Assembly: GCF_015354315.1 (NCBI RefSeq)
Contig: NZ_JADKYY010000010.1
Span: forward strand, 21,844 to 85,843
Length of the DNA: 64,000 nt
Origin: Planobacterium oryzisoli
Lineage (GTDB): Bacteria; Bacteroidota; Bacteroidia; Flavobacteriales; Weeksellaceae
Direction: 5' to 3'
A program made the translations under genes and the position numbers. Positions 1 through 8,833 of the stretch are shown here, one piece after another. A model generated the notes under the pieces. It made no database searches. It saw only the letters and a list, made by a program, of their open reading frames with translations, and had not been told where the DNA came from. Each line of letters starts with the position of its first letter. The stretch's first letter is position 1.

Positions 1-2
1 AT

Positions 3-587
3 CCTTATGTGACGTCTTCATCTCCTACAACGGGGGGTGTGTGTTCAGGCGCTGGAGTCCCACCCACAGCATTACAGAATTTAATTGGTGTTTCCAAAGC
101 CTATACTACCAGGGTTGGAAATGGGCCGTTTCCGTCAGAACTGAATGACGAATTGGGGGAACAAATGCGCAAAGTTGGCAATGAGTTTGGGGCTACTACG
201 GGACGTCCCAGAAGATGTGGTTGGCTTGATCTGGTGTCACTCAAACATGCCTGCATGATAAATGGTATCAACAATTTGGTCATTACTAAACTCGATGTAC
301 TTACTGGAATAAAACCACTGAAAATTGTAACGCACTACCGTACAGAGGATGGTAAAATAATTGACTACTTTACTTCCTCAACAACAAAATTGTACCATTA
401 CGAGCCTATTTATAAGGAGTTGGAAGGATGGGATGAAGATATTAGCCATGCCCGATCGTACGACGAGCTACCTCGCAATGCGAAGGCATACATTGAATTT
501 ATAGAAGAGTATTTGGGTATTAATGTATACTTGGTTTCGGTAGGGCCTGAGCGTAGTCAAAACATAATTCGAAAGGAACTTTTTTAA
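3..587 (+). CDS. purA: Adenylosuccinate synthetase, C-terminal part (5' end outside window)
   Basis: This is the last ~195 codons of adenylosuccinate synthetase, which joins IMP and aspartate using GTP in the first committed step to AMP. The frame is open from the window edge and begins PYVTSSSPTTGGVCSGAG, the conserved block that follows the central domain of PurA, followed by VGNGPFPSE and TGRPRRCGWLD, both family hallmarks. The GTG at position 9 is an internal valine, not a start. The gene ends at a TAA and is followed by a strong hairpin terminator, so it does not run into parA. Other purine genes (purM to guaA) lie at the far end of this window, so the pathway is split over at least two units. 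Confidence 0.95.
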   Translation, partial: PYVTSSSPTTGGVCSGAGVPPTALQNLIGVSKAYTTRVGNGPFPSELNDELGEQMRKVGNEFGATTGRPRRCGWLDLVSLKHACMINGINNLVITKLDVLTGIKPLKIVTHYRTEDGKIIDYFTSSTTKLYHYEPIYKELEGWDEDISHARSYDELPRNAKAYIEFIEEYLGINVYLVSVGPERSQNIIRKELF

Positions 588-637
588 CTAGAGTCATTTT
601 AAGTTGGGGTTAGCAGCGCTACCTATTCATACAGAGT

Positions 638-676
638 ATTATCCACATTGCACCACGTGATGTGGATAATTTTTTT
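638..676 (+). terminator. Rho-independent terminator of purA
   Basis: An 11-bp perfect inverted repeat (ATTATCCACAT at 638-648 with ATGTGGATAAT at 660-670) with an 11-nt loop is followed by seven T. It lies 50 bases after the purA stop and before the parA promoter box. Confidence 0.88.
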
Positions 677-734
677 ATTAGTTAATACACTTATTAACAG
701 TACTTTAACTTTAGCATCACTATGCTAAGGGGAT

Positions 735-760
735 TTGGGATTAAAAAAATTGTATTTTTG
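735..760 (+). promoter_or_regulatory. Probable promoter of the parA operon
   Basis: A TTTG (734-737) is followed after 15 bases by TATTTTTG (753-760), matching the Bacteroidetes -7 consensus TAnnTTTG. The predicted transcript would start near 767, so the upstream ATG at 722 cannot be used and the parA start at 779 is favoured. Confidence 0.6.
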
Positions 761-778
761 GTCATTAAATACCATAGA

Positions 779-1585
779 ATGGCGAAAATAATTGGTGTAG
801 CAAACCAAAAAGGTGGAGTAGGAAAAACAACAACTGCAGTTAATTTAGCTGCTGCATTGGGAGTGCTTGAAAAGAAAGTGCTTCTAATTGATGCAGATCC
901 CCAAGCGAATGCTACCTCAGGACTAGGGGTAGAAGAAGTGCGTTATTCTACCTACAATCTCCTGGAGCATAGTGCAGATGTAGAAAACTGTATTCAAAGA
1001 ACAAGTTCGCCTAATGTGGATATAGTGCCTTCTCATATCGATTTGGTGGCAGCAGAAATAGAACTGGTCGATAAAGCTAAGCGTGAGTATATGCTGAAGA
1101 ATGCTTTAAATGAAGTTAGAGACCGTTACGACTTTGTAGTTATTGACTGCGCGCCAAGTTTAGGACTTATCACTGTAAATGCACTCACTGCTGCTGATTC
1201 GGTTATTATTCCTATTCAATGCGAGTATTTTGCACTTGAAGGTTTGGGGAAACTACTCAATACGATCAAGAACGTCCAAAAAATCCATAATCCGGATTTG
1301 GATATCGAAGGTTTACTATTAACCATGTACGACAGTAGATTACGTCTATCCAACCAAGTTGTGGAGGAAGTAAATTCGCATTTTCCAGAAATGGTATTTG
1401 AAACCGTGATAAGTAGAAACGTTCGGTTAAGTGAAGCGCCAAGCTTTGGGGAAAGCATTCTTATGTACGATGCGGAAAGCAAAGGAGCTATCCAGTATAT
1501 CCAATTAGCTGAAGAGGTGCTTTTGAAAAATGACCACTTAAAGTCAAACGTTAAACCAAAAAAACAGCAGAAAGTTGAAAGATAA
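779..1585 (+). CDS. parA: Chromosome partitioning ATPase ParA (Soj family)
   Basis: ParA is a deviant-Walker-A ATPase that binds DNA non-specifically when ATP-bound and is released by ParB, moving the origin region apart. The protein begins MAKIIGVANQKGGVGKTT; the KGGVGKTT P-loop with signature lysine is at residues 11-18, VLLIDADPQAN is the Walker A' block and FVVIDCAPSLG is Walker B. Length (268 aa) is normal. A start at 722 would add 19 residues rich in Lys and Ile that are not typical of the family and would lie upstream of the predicted transcription start. The 3' end overlaps parB, which suggests translational coupling. No dnaA or obvious parS is in the window, so distance from the origin cannot be judged. 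Confidence 0.95.
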   Translation: MAKIIGVANQKGGVGKTTTAVNLAAALGVLEKKVLLIDADPQANATSGLGVEEVRYSTYNLLEHSADVENCIQRTSSPNVDIVPSHIDLVAAEIELVDKAKREYMLKNALNEVRDRYDFVVIDCAPSLGLITVNALTAADSVIIPIQCEYFALEGLGKLLNTIKNVQKIHNPDLDIEGLLLTMYDSRLRLSNQVVEEVNSHFPEMVFETVISRNVRLSEAPSFGESILMYDAESKGAIQYIQLAEEVLLKNDHLKSNVKPKKQQKVER

Positions 1586-2459
1586 AAAAAGAGCGATGGG
1601 TCGTGGATTAGGAGCTATTCTAAATTCTGAATCCAAGGTGTCCATTCATTCTGCAAGTGACGAAGGCGCGGAATCTTTTGTGGGTACTATTATTGAAGTG
1701 CCTATTGAAGATATTTTTCCAAACCCAACCCAACCTCGAACTTACTTTGATACCAAAGCACTAGAAGAACTTTCGGAATCAATCAAAAGTTTAGGAGTGA
1801 TTCAGCCCATTACACTTCGTAAGGAAGGTGAAAAATTCGAAATAATTTCAGGGGAACGGCGATACCGTGCATCAAAGTTGGCGGGCCTTAAATCCATTCC
1901 TTCTTATATAAGATTAGTTAACGACCAGGAATTGCTGGAAATGGCGCTTGTAGAAAATATTCAACGAGAGGATTTAGACGCTATTGAAATTGCATTGACC
2001 TATCAACGTTTACTTGAGGAAATAGGGATGACACAGGAGAGCCTTAGTAAAAGGCTGGGTAAAGAAAGAAGTACCATTACAAATTCCATTCGACTACTGC
2101 GTTTAAATCCACAGATTCAGAATGCTATTCGTAGAGGGGAGATCTCCGCAGGTCACGGTAGAGCTTTACTGACAGTAGAAGACCAGAGGTCACAGTCACT
2201 TCTTCTGGAGAAAATACTCAAGGAGGGTCTTAATGTACGTCAAACTGAATCTGCCGCAAAAGCCCTAAAGAAAAGCAGCGAGATGCCAGGTAGAAAGATT
2301 GTGCCTAATGAGATAAAAAAGCTGCAGAAGCAAATGGAAGATAAGCTAGCAGTTAAAGTAGAGATAAAGACCAATTCCACAGGTAAGAAAGGTAAGATAG
2401 TGCTGGACTTTAAAAGTGAAAAAGAACTTGAAGCCATTATTTCATATTTTTCTCTATGA
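1575..2459 (+). CDS. parB: Chromosome partitioning protein ParB
   Basis: ParB binds parS, spreads as a CTP-dependent DNA clamp and stimulates ParA. The protein starts MKDKKRAMGRGLGAIL from a TTG codon at 1575 that overlaps the end of parA by 11 bases; the alternative ATG at 1596 would leave only MGRGLGAIL. I prefer the TTG because the basic lead before GRGLGA is usual in the family and overlapping starts favour coupling. Residues ~38-110 are the ParB/Srx N domain with ISGERRYRASK, the nucleotide-binding GERRYR motif. A helix-turn-helix follows (TQESLSKRLGKERSTITN, ~residues 150-170). The C-terminal third is the dimerisation part. Length (294 aa) is normal. Confidence 0.93.
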   Translation: MKDKKRAMGRGLGAILNSESKVSIHSASDEGAESFVGTIIEVPIEDIFPNPTQPRTYFDTKALEELSESIKSLGVIQPITLRKEGEKFEIISGERRYRASKLAGLKSIPSYIRLVNDQELLEMALVENIQREDLDAIEIALTYQRLLEEIGMTQESLSKRLGKERSTITNSIRLLRLNPQIQNAIRRGEISAGHGRALLTVEDQRSQSLLLEKILKEGLNVRQTESAAKALKKSSEMPGRKIVPNEIKKLQKQMEDKLAVKVEIKTNSTGKKGKIVLDFKSEKELEAIISYFSL

Positions 2460-3082
2460 GTAAAAGTATCACTCTAATTCTTAGTATACTGGTAATCTTT
2501 GTTCAGGGACAAGTAACCAAGAACGACACAATACGGGTGGAAAATTACCCAACGGATTCACTCTCTAGCGTGACACCAAAATCCGAACTGCTTATAGAAT
2601 CAGAGATTCAAGAAGCCAATACGGTGGTCTCCCCAACACTTAGCCCAATAAAAGCAGGACTGTATTCGGCAGTACTTCCGGGGTTAGGGCAATACTATAA
2701 TAAAAAATTATGGAAAGTGCCCATCGTGTGGGGTGCTCTTGGTACCGGCGTGGGCGTAACACTTTGGAATGATAAACAATATAAGCGGTACCGTGAGGCT
2801 TTCATCGCGGAGCTAAACGGTCAGCCGCATGAATTTTCTGACATACCGGGAATTACCAAAGAAGCACTTGGACGGACGCAGGATAAGATGAAACGTCAAA
2901 AGGACTATTCCATTGCGGTAACTGCATTAGTTTATATTCTAAATATTATGGATGCAGTAGTTGATGCGCATTTGTATCAGCAACGAAACGATCCGGATTT
3001 GGCTTTGAAACCAGTTCTAATACATGATGAATATTCCACACAATGGGCCAAAGCGGGAATTAGTTTAAACTATAATTTTTAA
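2456..3082 (+). CDS. DUF5683 family protein, exported or membrane
   Basis: Function unknown. The start overlaps the parB stop (ATGA), so it belongs to the same transcript. The 208-aa protein has a hydrophobic N-terminus ending VQGQ, likely a signal peptide, an acidic low-complexity stretch to residue ~60, then a conserved part with LYSAVLPGLGQYYNKK followed by two or three hydrophobic segments (VWGALGTGVGVTLW and ALVYILNIMDAVVDAH). The pattern PGLGQ-YN-K-W and the D-AVDAHL block are what I recognise as the DUF5683 family, widespread in Bacteroidetes and commonly placed between parB and dapB. An envelope role is inferred only from the predicted localisation. Confidence 0.78.
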   Translation: MSKSITLILSILVIFVQGQVTKNDTIRVENYPTDSLSSVTPKSELLIESEIQEANTVVSPTLSPIKAGLYSAVLPGLGQYYNKKLWKVPIVWGALGTGVGVTLWNDKQYKRYREAFIAELNGQPHEFSDIPGITKEALGRTQDKMKRQKDYSIAVTALVYILNIMDAVVDAHLYQQRNDPDLALKPVLIHDEYSTQWAKAGISLNYNF

Positions 3083-3087
3083 AAGAG

Positions 3088-3795
3088 ATGAAGATAGCAA
3101 TAGTAGGTTACGGAAGAATGGGGAAAATAATAGAGAAGATAGCTATGGAAAGAGGCCATTCAATTTGTGCACGCCTCAGTGAGACACCGACCAGGGAAAA
3201 TCTTGGAGGTGCGGAAGTGGCTATCGAATTCTCCAAACCTGAAGTAGCATTTGATAATGTTAAAAGTTGTATTGAGCTGGGAGTACCTGTGGTGTGTGGA
3301 ACCACTGGATGGCTTACTCAGAAACCTGAAATTGAAGCATTAACGCATGCTACAGAGGGTGCTTTTCTATACGGGTCCAATTTCAGTCTAGGAGTGAATC
3401 TGTTTTTTGCTTTAAATGAAAAATTAGCGCAGCTAATGGAAGCACAAAAAGAATATACCTGTCAGTTGGAAGAAATACACCACGTGCATAAGAAAGACGC
3501 ACCCAGTGGTACTGCAATTACGCTTGCGGAAGGAATAGTAGACAACTCTGTGCGATACAGCTATTGGAAAATGAATGAAACTAAAGAAGATCAACTTGGT
3601 ATTTTTGCCGTTCGCCAAGACGACGTGCCTGGGACGCACAGTGTATTCTATAGGTCCAATGTAGACGAAATTGAGATAAAGCATACCGCCCACAGTAGAG
3701 AAGGCTTCGCTCTAGGTGCCGTAGTCGCTGCAGAGTGGATTAAAAATAAAAAAGGGGTGTTTTCTATGCGCGACGTACTTGGAATCACCTATTAA
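3088..3795 (+). CDS. dapB: 4-hydroxy-tetrahydrodipicolinate reductase
   Basis: DapB reduces 4-hydroxy-tetrahydrodipicolinate with NAD(P)H in the lysine and diaminopimelate pathway, so it feeds peptidoglycan synthesis. Visible motifs are GYGRMGK at the N-terminal Rossmann fold, VVCGTTGW in the middle, and EIHHVHKKDAPSGTA, the family signature carrying the catalytic His and Lys. At 235 aa it is shorter than the roughly 270-aa proteobacterial form, as is usual in Bacteroidetes. It follows the DUF5683 gene after five bases and precedes lepB by 23 bases, so the whole set from parA to lepB looks like one operon with cytoplasmic and envelope functions mixed. Confidence 0.95.
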   Translation: MKIAIVGYGRMGKIIEKIAMERGHSICARLSETPTRENLGGAEVAIEFSKPEVAFDNVKSCIELGVPVVCGTTGWLTQKPEIEALTHATEGAFLYGSNFSLGVNLFFALNEKLAQLMEAQKEYTCQLEEIHHVHKKDAPSGTAITLAEGIVDNSVRYSYWKMNETKEDQLGIFAVRQDDVPGTHSVFYRSNVDEIEIKHTAHSREGFALGAVVAAEWIKNKKGVFSMRDVLGITY

Positions 3796-3818
3796 TAACA
3801 GACTCCTGAAAAATTGAA

Positions 3819-5480
3819 ATGAACTATTTTGTAATTTATTCCCTGTACGTGTTGCTATTATCCCTATTGATGGGAATTAGTACGTGGAAGCTGTTTAAAA
3901 AGCTGGGAATTAACCCGCTATTTGCGTTTATACCATTCTATAACTATTACCTAATACTTAAAAAAGCTGAAAAACCCGCGTGGTGGACTGTTTTTGCTTA
4001 TTTTCCTGTAGTAGGACCAATCATGATAAGCGTATTTCATTTGTACCTAATGCGACTTTTTGGCAAAACATCTACTACACAGAGAGTACTAACTGTGTTG
4101 TTACCTTTCCTCTACATTGCGCTAGTTAATTACGACGCGAAAACCGAACTTGAAGCGCCCGAATACCTGTTACCTGGTGAAGAAGAAGAAAAGCACGGAA
4201 AGGAATCGTTTCTTGGATCGGTTACTTTTGCTGTTGTGTTTGCCACTGTAATTCATGTTTTTATAACCCAACCATTTGGAATTCCAACAGGGTCTATGGA
4301 GCGCACTATGCTTGTGGGTGATTTCTTATTTGTGAATAAGTTGAATTACGGATTTAGAATGCCGATGCGACCAGTGTCTATTCCTTTCATACAGGGGACT
4401 ATTTGGGATACTGGTGAAAAAGGAAATCCCAAAGACGATCCAAAATCATATGTGGAAGCAGTAAAACTTCCTTATTTCCGGTTTCCAGGATGGGAAGAGC
4501 CTAAACGAAATGATATTGTGGTTTTTAATTATCCAGACGATTCGGTGCATATTGCAATTGACAGAAAAGATCCCTATGTCAAAAGGTTGGTGGCTGAGCC
4601 AGGTGATGTAATGGAAATGCGTGCTGGAAGACTATTTATTAACGGAAAGCCCGAAGTGCGTATGGGGGATGCTCAGGTACAGCATAGTTATGAAGTATAT
4701 ACAAGTTCACAATTAGACATTCCCTCTCTATATGACCTTTATGGTTTCTTACCAGTAGTAGAGCAACAAACGACCAATGGATATTACTACCATTTCCAAG
4801 GTTTAACCGACGATGTGGCTAAGGAATTATCACAGTCGTCACTAGTGCTGAGTATTAATGAGATTATCGAGAAGAAGGGGGATAAGGACCTTAGTTATTA
4901 CCCAGATGTAAACAAGTCCATTGAGTCCCAAAGTTTTGTTCCAAGCACTAAAATAAATTATTCGTCCACCATATTTCCACATGATAAGAATTGGAATATG
5001 GACTGGTATGGGCCGGTCACTATTCCCAAGAAAGGAACGACAGTTATTTTAACGTCTCAGAATATAAGACTATACGAAAAGATCATTACAGTTTATGAAA
5101 ATAATACGCTAGAACTAAAGGACGGGAAATTTATAATTAATGGCCGACCAACAGAAAAATATACGTTTGCGTACAATTACTATATGATGGTGGGGGATAA
5201 TCGCGATGCTTCTTTAGATGGGAGATACTTCGGTTTTGTACCGGAAACCCATATTGTAGGTAAACCCATGTTTACCTGGCTTAGCGTAGAGGGATTGTTT
5301 CAAGACCAAAATTCTTCCTATCAGGCCAATGGCAAAAGCCTGCGCTGGGATCGCATGTTTAAAGCTACCAATACAGGAGAGCTACACAAAACTTCCTATA
5401 CCTGGCTTGCGGTTCTTCTACTAATTGTGTTTTTTGGATGGGAATATATTATGAATTTCATAAAAAAGTTTAAAAAGTAG
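3819..5480 (+). CDS. lepB: Signal peptidase I, long flavobacterial form
   Basis: Type I signal peptidase removes signal peptides of exported proteins at the outer face of the cytoplasmic membrane. The first ~110 residues are several membrane helices resembling the DUF5684 type of domain; a further helix at ~130-150 leads into the catalytic part. The nucleophile is Ser159 in PTGSMERTM and the general base Lys255 in YVKRLVAEPGD; box E is MVGDNRDASLDGRYFGFVPE. Between these boxes sits an insertion of more than 150 residues, so the protein is 553 aa against ~325 in E. coli. A final helix precedes a lysine-rich tail. This architecture is standard for Flavobacteriia. A hairpin terminator follows. 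Confidence 0.93.
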   Translation: MNYFVIYSLYVLLLSLLMGISTWKLFKKLGINPLFAFIPFYNYYLILKKAEKPAWWTVFAYFPVVGPIMISVFHLYLMRLFGKTSTTQRVLTVLLPFLYIALVNYDAKTELEAPEYLLPGEEEEKHGKESFLGSVTFAVVFATVIHVFITQPFGIPTGSMERTMLVGDFLFVNKLNYGFRMPMRPVSIPFIQGTIWDTGEKGNPKDDPKSYVEAVKLPYFRFPGWEEPKRNDIVVFNYPDDSVHIAIDRKDPYVKRLVAEPGDVMEMRAGRLFINGKPEVRMGDAQVQHSYEVYTSSQLDIPSLYDLYGFLPVVEQQTTNGYYYHFQGLTDDVAKELSQSSLVLSINEIIEKKGDKDLSYYPDVNKSIESQSFVPSTKINYSSTIFPHDKNWNMDWYGPVTIPKKGTTVILTSQNIRLYEKIITVYENNTLELKDGKFIINGRPTEKYTFAYNYYMMVGDNRDASLDGRYFGFVPETHIVGKPMFTWLSVEGLFQDQNSSYQANGKSLRWDRMFKATNTGELHKTSYTWLAVLLLIVFFGWEYIMNFIKKFKK

Positions 5481-5491
5481 TTTTTACTAGC

Positions 5492-5524
5492 AAGTACTAA
5501 TCTTTGTGCCGGAGTACTTTTTCT
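5492..5524 (+). terminator. Probable terminator after lepB
   Basis: AAGTACT (5492-5498) pairs with AGTACTT (5513-5519) and is followed by a T-rich tract. The stem is only 7 bp, so leakiness is possible. Confidence 0.55.
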
Positions 5525-5551
5525 TCGGTGCATTTTTTTTAAATCAATTTA

Positions 5552-6157
5552 ATGAAAGAAATTTTATTACCCCTTTTTTACTTACCTCCTGTTTCTTGGT
5601 TTACTAAATTCTTGGAAGAAGATAGTCAAATAGTATTGGAACAATATGAGAACTTCCCTAAACAAACCTACCGCAATAGGGCTAACATATACGGAGCCAA
5701 CGGTCGGTTGTCACTTATAATTCCGATTCGACACAAAGGTCATCGAACGTATAAAGATATAGATATGTCGTACGCAGAAGATTGGAGAAAGCAGCATTGG
5801 AAATCTATTAAAAATGCCTATCAGACGTCTGCTTTTTTTGAATACTACGAGGATCGATTGAAAGAGATCTACGATTTTGAGGGTTCTTCCTTATTCGATT
5901 TTAATCAAAGAACACTACACGTTTTACTCTCTATTTTAAAGGTAGAAAGGGCATACTCTTTGAATACAAAGTACGTGGATCAACATGATTATGACTTTCG
6001 GGCGTATTTCTCGGCAAAAGCGGCACCACCTCTTTATCCTCCTTACTTTCAGGGATTTAGTGATAGGTTTGGTTTTTTGTCGGATTTATCAGTTTTGGAT
6101 TTGATTTGTAACATTGGTCCCGAGAGTAGTACATATATAAAAAATGCAATTAATTAA
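5552..6157 (+). CDS. WbqC-like family protein
   Basis: A 201-aa cytoplasmic protein of the WbqC-like family. The N-terminus LLPLFYLPPVSWFTKFL and the stretch YRNRANIYGANGRLSLIIPI with RTYKDIDM and WRKQHWKSI are the conserved parts I recognise. The family is named after a gene in O-antigen clusters, but its biochemical role is not settled; here there is no sugar-biosynthesis neighbour. It stands between lepB and a secreted subtilase, and its stop codon is directly followed by the ATG of the next gene, so the two are surely co-transcribed. A role in the envelope is inference only. Confidence 0.85.
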   Translation: MKEILLPLFYLPPVSWFTKFLEEDSQIVLEQYENFPKQTYRNRANIYGANGRLSLIIPIRHKGHRTYKDIDMSYAEDWRKQHWKSIKNAYQTSAFFEYYEDRLKEIYDFEGSSLFDFNQRTLHVLLSILKVERAYSLNTKYVDQHDYDFRAYFSAKAAPPLYPPYFQGFSDRFGFLSDLSVLDLICNIGPESSTYIKNAIN

Positions 6158-7888
6158 ATGAAGAAATTATACATAAGTGCGCTGTTTTTCGCCGGCGTAG
6201 TAAGTGCATACGCACAGGCTCAAGTGGAAGAAGAAGAAGAAGTGTTAGATGTGGATTTAGTAACCTGGTACCACAAAGACTTTACGCAGACTAACACATA
6301 CGGAGTTAACACTCAAAATGCCTATAAATATCTGGAAGCGAAAGGGCTTAGGGCCAAGCCAGTGGTGGTGGGTGTGCTTGATAGCGGCGTAGAAGTTGAT
6401 CATCCGGGCCTTAAGTCAAATATGTGGGTTAACCCTAAAGAAATTGCGGGTAATGGTAAAGACGATGACGGCAATGGTTATGTCGATGATATACATGGCT
6501 GGAATTTCATTGGAGGGAAAGAGAAAGATGTAGACGTAGATAATATGGAAGTTACGCGCGTGGTTAAAAAATACCAGGACGTTTTTGAAGGATCTGATTC
6601 TGTCAAAAATAAAGATAACCAGTTGAAATTTCCCGAGGAATTTCAACTGTATATGAAGAGTAAGGAAATCTTTTCTAGGAAATCGCTCGAAGCACAACAG
6701 GGTTACCAGACCTATAGTAAAATTCAGTCTTTAATACCTACGATGGTTTCTCTCCTTGGAGATAAAACTTTAATTCCAGAAGTTATTTCAAGTATTAAGC
6801 CCGAGACACAGGATCAAGCTATTGCTTTAAGTGTTCTGACGAATCTGCTTCAGGATCCTTCTATGCGTGGAAGTTCCGCTAAGAAATTAGAAAAGGATCT
6901 TAGTGAGCAGATGAAGGCCGCTATAGAGTATTATGGTCCACAAGCAACTAAACAGTATAATTTGGATTATGATCCAAGGGCTGAAATTGTGGGTGACAAT
7001 TATGATGATTACAATGAACGGTTCTACGGTAATAATAATTACGAAGGCCCGGATGCGCAGCACGGAACTCATGTAGCGGGTATCATAGCGGCTGTACCTA
7101 CCTCTGCGAATCCGCAGTATGGAGTAGCGTATAAAACAGCTAAGATAATGAGCGTTCGTACGGTGCCTAACGGCGACGAAAGAGATAAAGATGTAGCCAA
7201 TGCGATACGTTATGCTGTAGATAATGGGGCCCGAATTCTTAATATGAGTTTTGGCAAACCTGTTTCTCCTGGAAAAGAAGTAGTTTGGGACGCTATGCGC
7301 TATGCGCAGAGTAAAGGAGTGCTACTGATTAAAGCAGCAGGAAATGAGAATGAAGATATTGCCCAGAATGTGTACTACCCAACCAACTTTATCAATGCGA
7401 CCGATCCGGCTCCATTTATAGACAATATGTTAGTAGTTGGGGCTAGTACAAACTCTAATGAATTTTTGCGTGCTGATTTCTCTAACTTTAATGGAAAGAT
7501 GGTAGATGTGTTCGCTCCTGGAGATAAGATTTATTCCACTGTTCCTGAGGCTAAATACGAATACCTACAAGGTACTTCGATGGCAGCTCCCGTAGTAGCT
7601 GGTGCCGCAGCAGTTCTATGGGCCTACATGCCTAATTTATCAGCAACGCAAATAATAGAGTCTCTGATCGCGACTTCTAACAAGTCCACTGTCAACGCTA
7701 TGCTGCCGGTAAATGAGAATAATCGCTTTGATTTAATTTCGAGAGCCGGTGGGGTAATAGATCTGGGGCAAGCAGCACAATATGCCTATGAAAATTTCCA
7801 TAAAGCAAGCTTACACAAGTCTGGACTAAAAAAAACGGGAGGTGCTACAAGAAGTACTACTGCTAAGAAACATCCCTCAACAAAATAA
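6158..7888 (+). CDS. Secreted subtilisin-like serine peptidase (S8)
   Basis: A signal peptide (residues 1-20, ending AYAQ) is followed by a subtilase catalytic domain: Asp75 in GVLDSGVEVDHPG, His302 in HGTHVAG and Ser474 in GTSMAAPVVAG. The oxyanion Asn is in KAAGNENED. The Asp-to-His spacing is 227 residues, whereas in classical subtilisins it is about 32, so an insertion of roughly 190 residues (about 110-295), mostly helical and charged, splits the catalytic domain. The C-terminus is short, basic and rich in Ser/Thr, without a recognisable type IX secretion signal. The gene starts right after the WbqC-like stop and ends at a strong terminator. Confidence 0.92.
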   Translation: MKKLYISALFFAGVVSAYAQAQVEEEEEVLDVDLVTWYHKDFTQTNTYGVNTQNAYKYLEAKGLRAKPVVVGVLDSGVEVDHPGLKSNMWVNPKEIAGNGKDDDGNGYVDDIHGWNFIGGKEKDVDVDNMEVTRVVKKYQDVFEGSDSVKNKDNQLKFPEEFQLYMKSKEIFSRKSLEAQQGYQTYSKIQSLIPTMVSLLGDKTLIPEVISSIKPETQDQAIALSVLTNLLQDPSMRGSSAKKLEKDLSEQMKAAIEYYGPQATKQYNLDYDPRAEIVGDNYDDYNERFYGNNNYEGPDAQHGTHVAGIIAAVPTSANPQYGVAYKTAKIMSVRTVPNGDERDKDVANAIRYAVDNGARILNMSFGKPVSPGKEVVWDAMRYAQSKGVLLIKAAGNENEDIAQNVYYPTNFINATDPAPFIDNMLVVGASTNSNEFLRADFSNFNGKMVDVFAPGDKIYSTVPEAKYEYLQGTSMAAPVVAGAAAVLWAYMPNLSATQIIESLIATSNKSTVNAMLPVNENNRFDLISRAGGVIDLGQAAQYAYENFHKASLHKSGLKKTGGATRSTTAKKHPSTK

Positions 7889-7909
7889 GATTATTTTAAA
7901 TTGTTATAT

Positions 7910-7950
7910 AAAGCCAAACTTCCATTTCGATGTTTGGCTTTTTCTTTTTA
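7910..7950 (+). terminator. Terminator of the WbqC-like/subtilase unit
   Basis: AAAGCCAAAC (7910-7919) pairs perfectly with GTTTGGCTTT (7932-7941), followed by a T-rich tract. The ATG at 7930 that would give the longest OmpA-like frame lies inside this hairpin. Confidence 0.88.
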
Positions 7951-8010
7951 TTGGCACGGTTTTATATACCTATTGTGGTGTACAAAAAAAACAAATTTAA
8001 ATATTATATT

Positions 8011-8709
8011 ATGAAACTATTGAATAAGACTACTGTTGGAGCATTATTTCTATCCTCAGCTTTTCTATTAACAAGTTGTGAAACTATTCAGAATGCCTCA
8101 AACCAGCAAAAAGGCACAGCAATTGGAGCTGCAGCCGGAGCGGTAATCGGTGGAGTGTTAGGTAATAACATCGGAAAAGGTGGAAATGCACCACAAGGTG
8201 CCGTGCTCGGTGGTGTTGTTGGTGGTGTTGTTGGGAACGTAATTGGTCGCAAAATGGATAAGCAAGCAGAAGAAATTGAAGCTTCTTTACCGGGTGCTGA
8301 AGTGGAAAGAGTAGGAGAAGGTATTAAAGTAACTTTGCCTGAAAGCATTGTTAATTTCGGTTTTGATTCCTCAGTTCTTACTAGTTCTGCTAAATTAAAC
8401 TTGGATAGACTTTCACAAGTATTAATAAATAATCCAGACACTAATATTAATATCTACGGACATACAGACAGCAAGGGCACCGATTCTTATAATCAGAGTC
8501 TATCAGAAAGAAGAGCGTACGCTGTGAAATCCTATCTTGTTAGTAAAGGTGTAGCAGCAAGCAGACTATTTACCATGGGTATGGGTGAGCAGGAGCCAGT
8601 AGCTAGTAATTCTACGGATGCCGGACGTGCACAGAACAGAAGGGTTGAGTTTGCTATAACTGCGAACGAAGAAATGATAAAAGAGGCTCAAGCCCAAGCT
8701 AATCAATAA
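8011..8709 (+). CDS. OmpA family lipoprotein with glycine-zipper domain
   Basis: A 232-aa outer-membrane lipoprotein. I start it at 8011 ([16 protein letters not shown]) because this gives a normal lipoprotein signal with lipobox LLTSC; the longer frame from 7930 begins inside the preceding terminator. Residues ~35-85 are a glycine-zipper segment with repeated [14 protein letters not shown] units. The C-terminal ~115 residues are an OmpA domain, with [10 protein letters not shown] and the peptidoglycan-binding pattern [10 protein letters not shown] and [10 protein letters not shown]. The known role of such proteins is to tie the outer membrane to peptidoglycan. The gene stands alone between two terminators. 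Confidence 0.93.
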   Translation: MKLLNKTTVGALFLSSAFLLTSCETIQNASNQQKGTAIGAAAGAVIGGVLGNNIGKGGNAPQGAVLGGVVGGVVGNVIGRKMDKQAEEIEASLPGAEVERVGEGIKVTLPESIVNFGFDSSVLTSSAKLNLDRLSQVLINNPDTNINIYGHTDSKGTDSYNQSLSERRAYAVKSYLVSKGVAASRLFTMGMGEQEPVASNSTDAGRAQNRRVEFAITANEEMIKEAQAQANQ

Positions 8710-8735
8710 TCAAATTTTAGAATTGATTTATCTCT

Positions 8736-8766
8736 AGCCACCTCCTTTATAGGAAGTGGCTTTTTT
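8736..8766 (+). terminator. Terminator after the OmpA-like gene
   Basis: AGCCAC (8736-8741) with CTCCT pairs with AGGA and GTGGCT further on, closing on a run of six T at 8761-8766. Confidence 0.82.
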
Positions 8767-8807
8767 CAATCTACGAATGGTAGATGTGCTTTTAAGTATA
8801 AATATTC

Positions 8808-8815
8808 TATTTTTG
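8808..8815 (+). promoter_or_regulatory. -7 promoter box for the prenyltransferase gene
   Basis: TATTTTTG matches TAnnTTTG exactly and lies 18 bases before the ATG at 8834, just after a terminator. No clear TTTG is seen at the -33 distance. Confidence 0.5.
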
Positions 8816-8833
8816 CTTTAATTAGAATTAGTT

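Noticed and set aside
649..660. CACGTG in the purA terminator near parAB as a parS site
   Set aside because: Flanks do not form the extended GTTTCACGTGAAAC-like palindrome; the repeat is explained by the terminator. CACGTG at 3482, 12391 and 28800 was rejected likewise.
4281..4580. Insertion in LepB as a mobile element or fusion
   Set aside because: Frame, base use and motifs are continuous and long LepB forms are normal in Flavobacteria.
7930..8010. N-terminal extension of the OmpA-like protein
   Set aside because: The ATG lies within a perfect terminator hairpin and the next ATG gives a normal lipoprotein signal.
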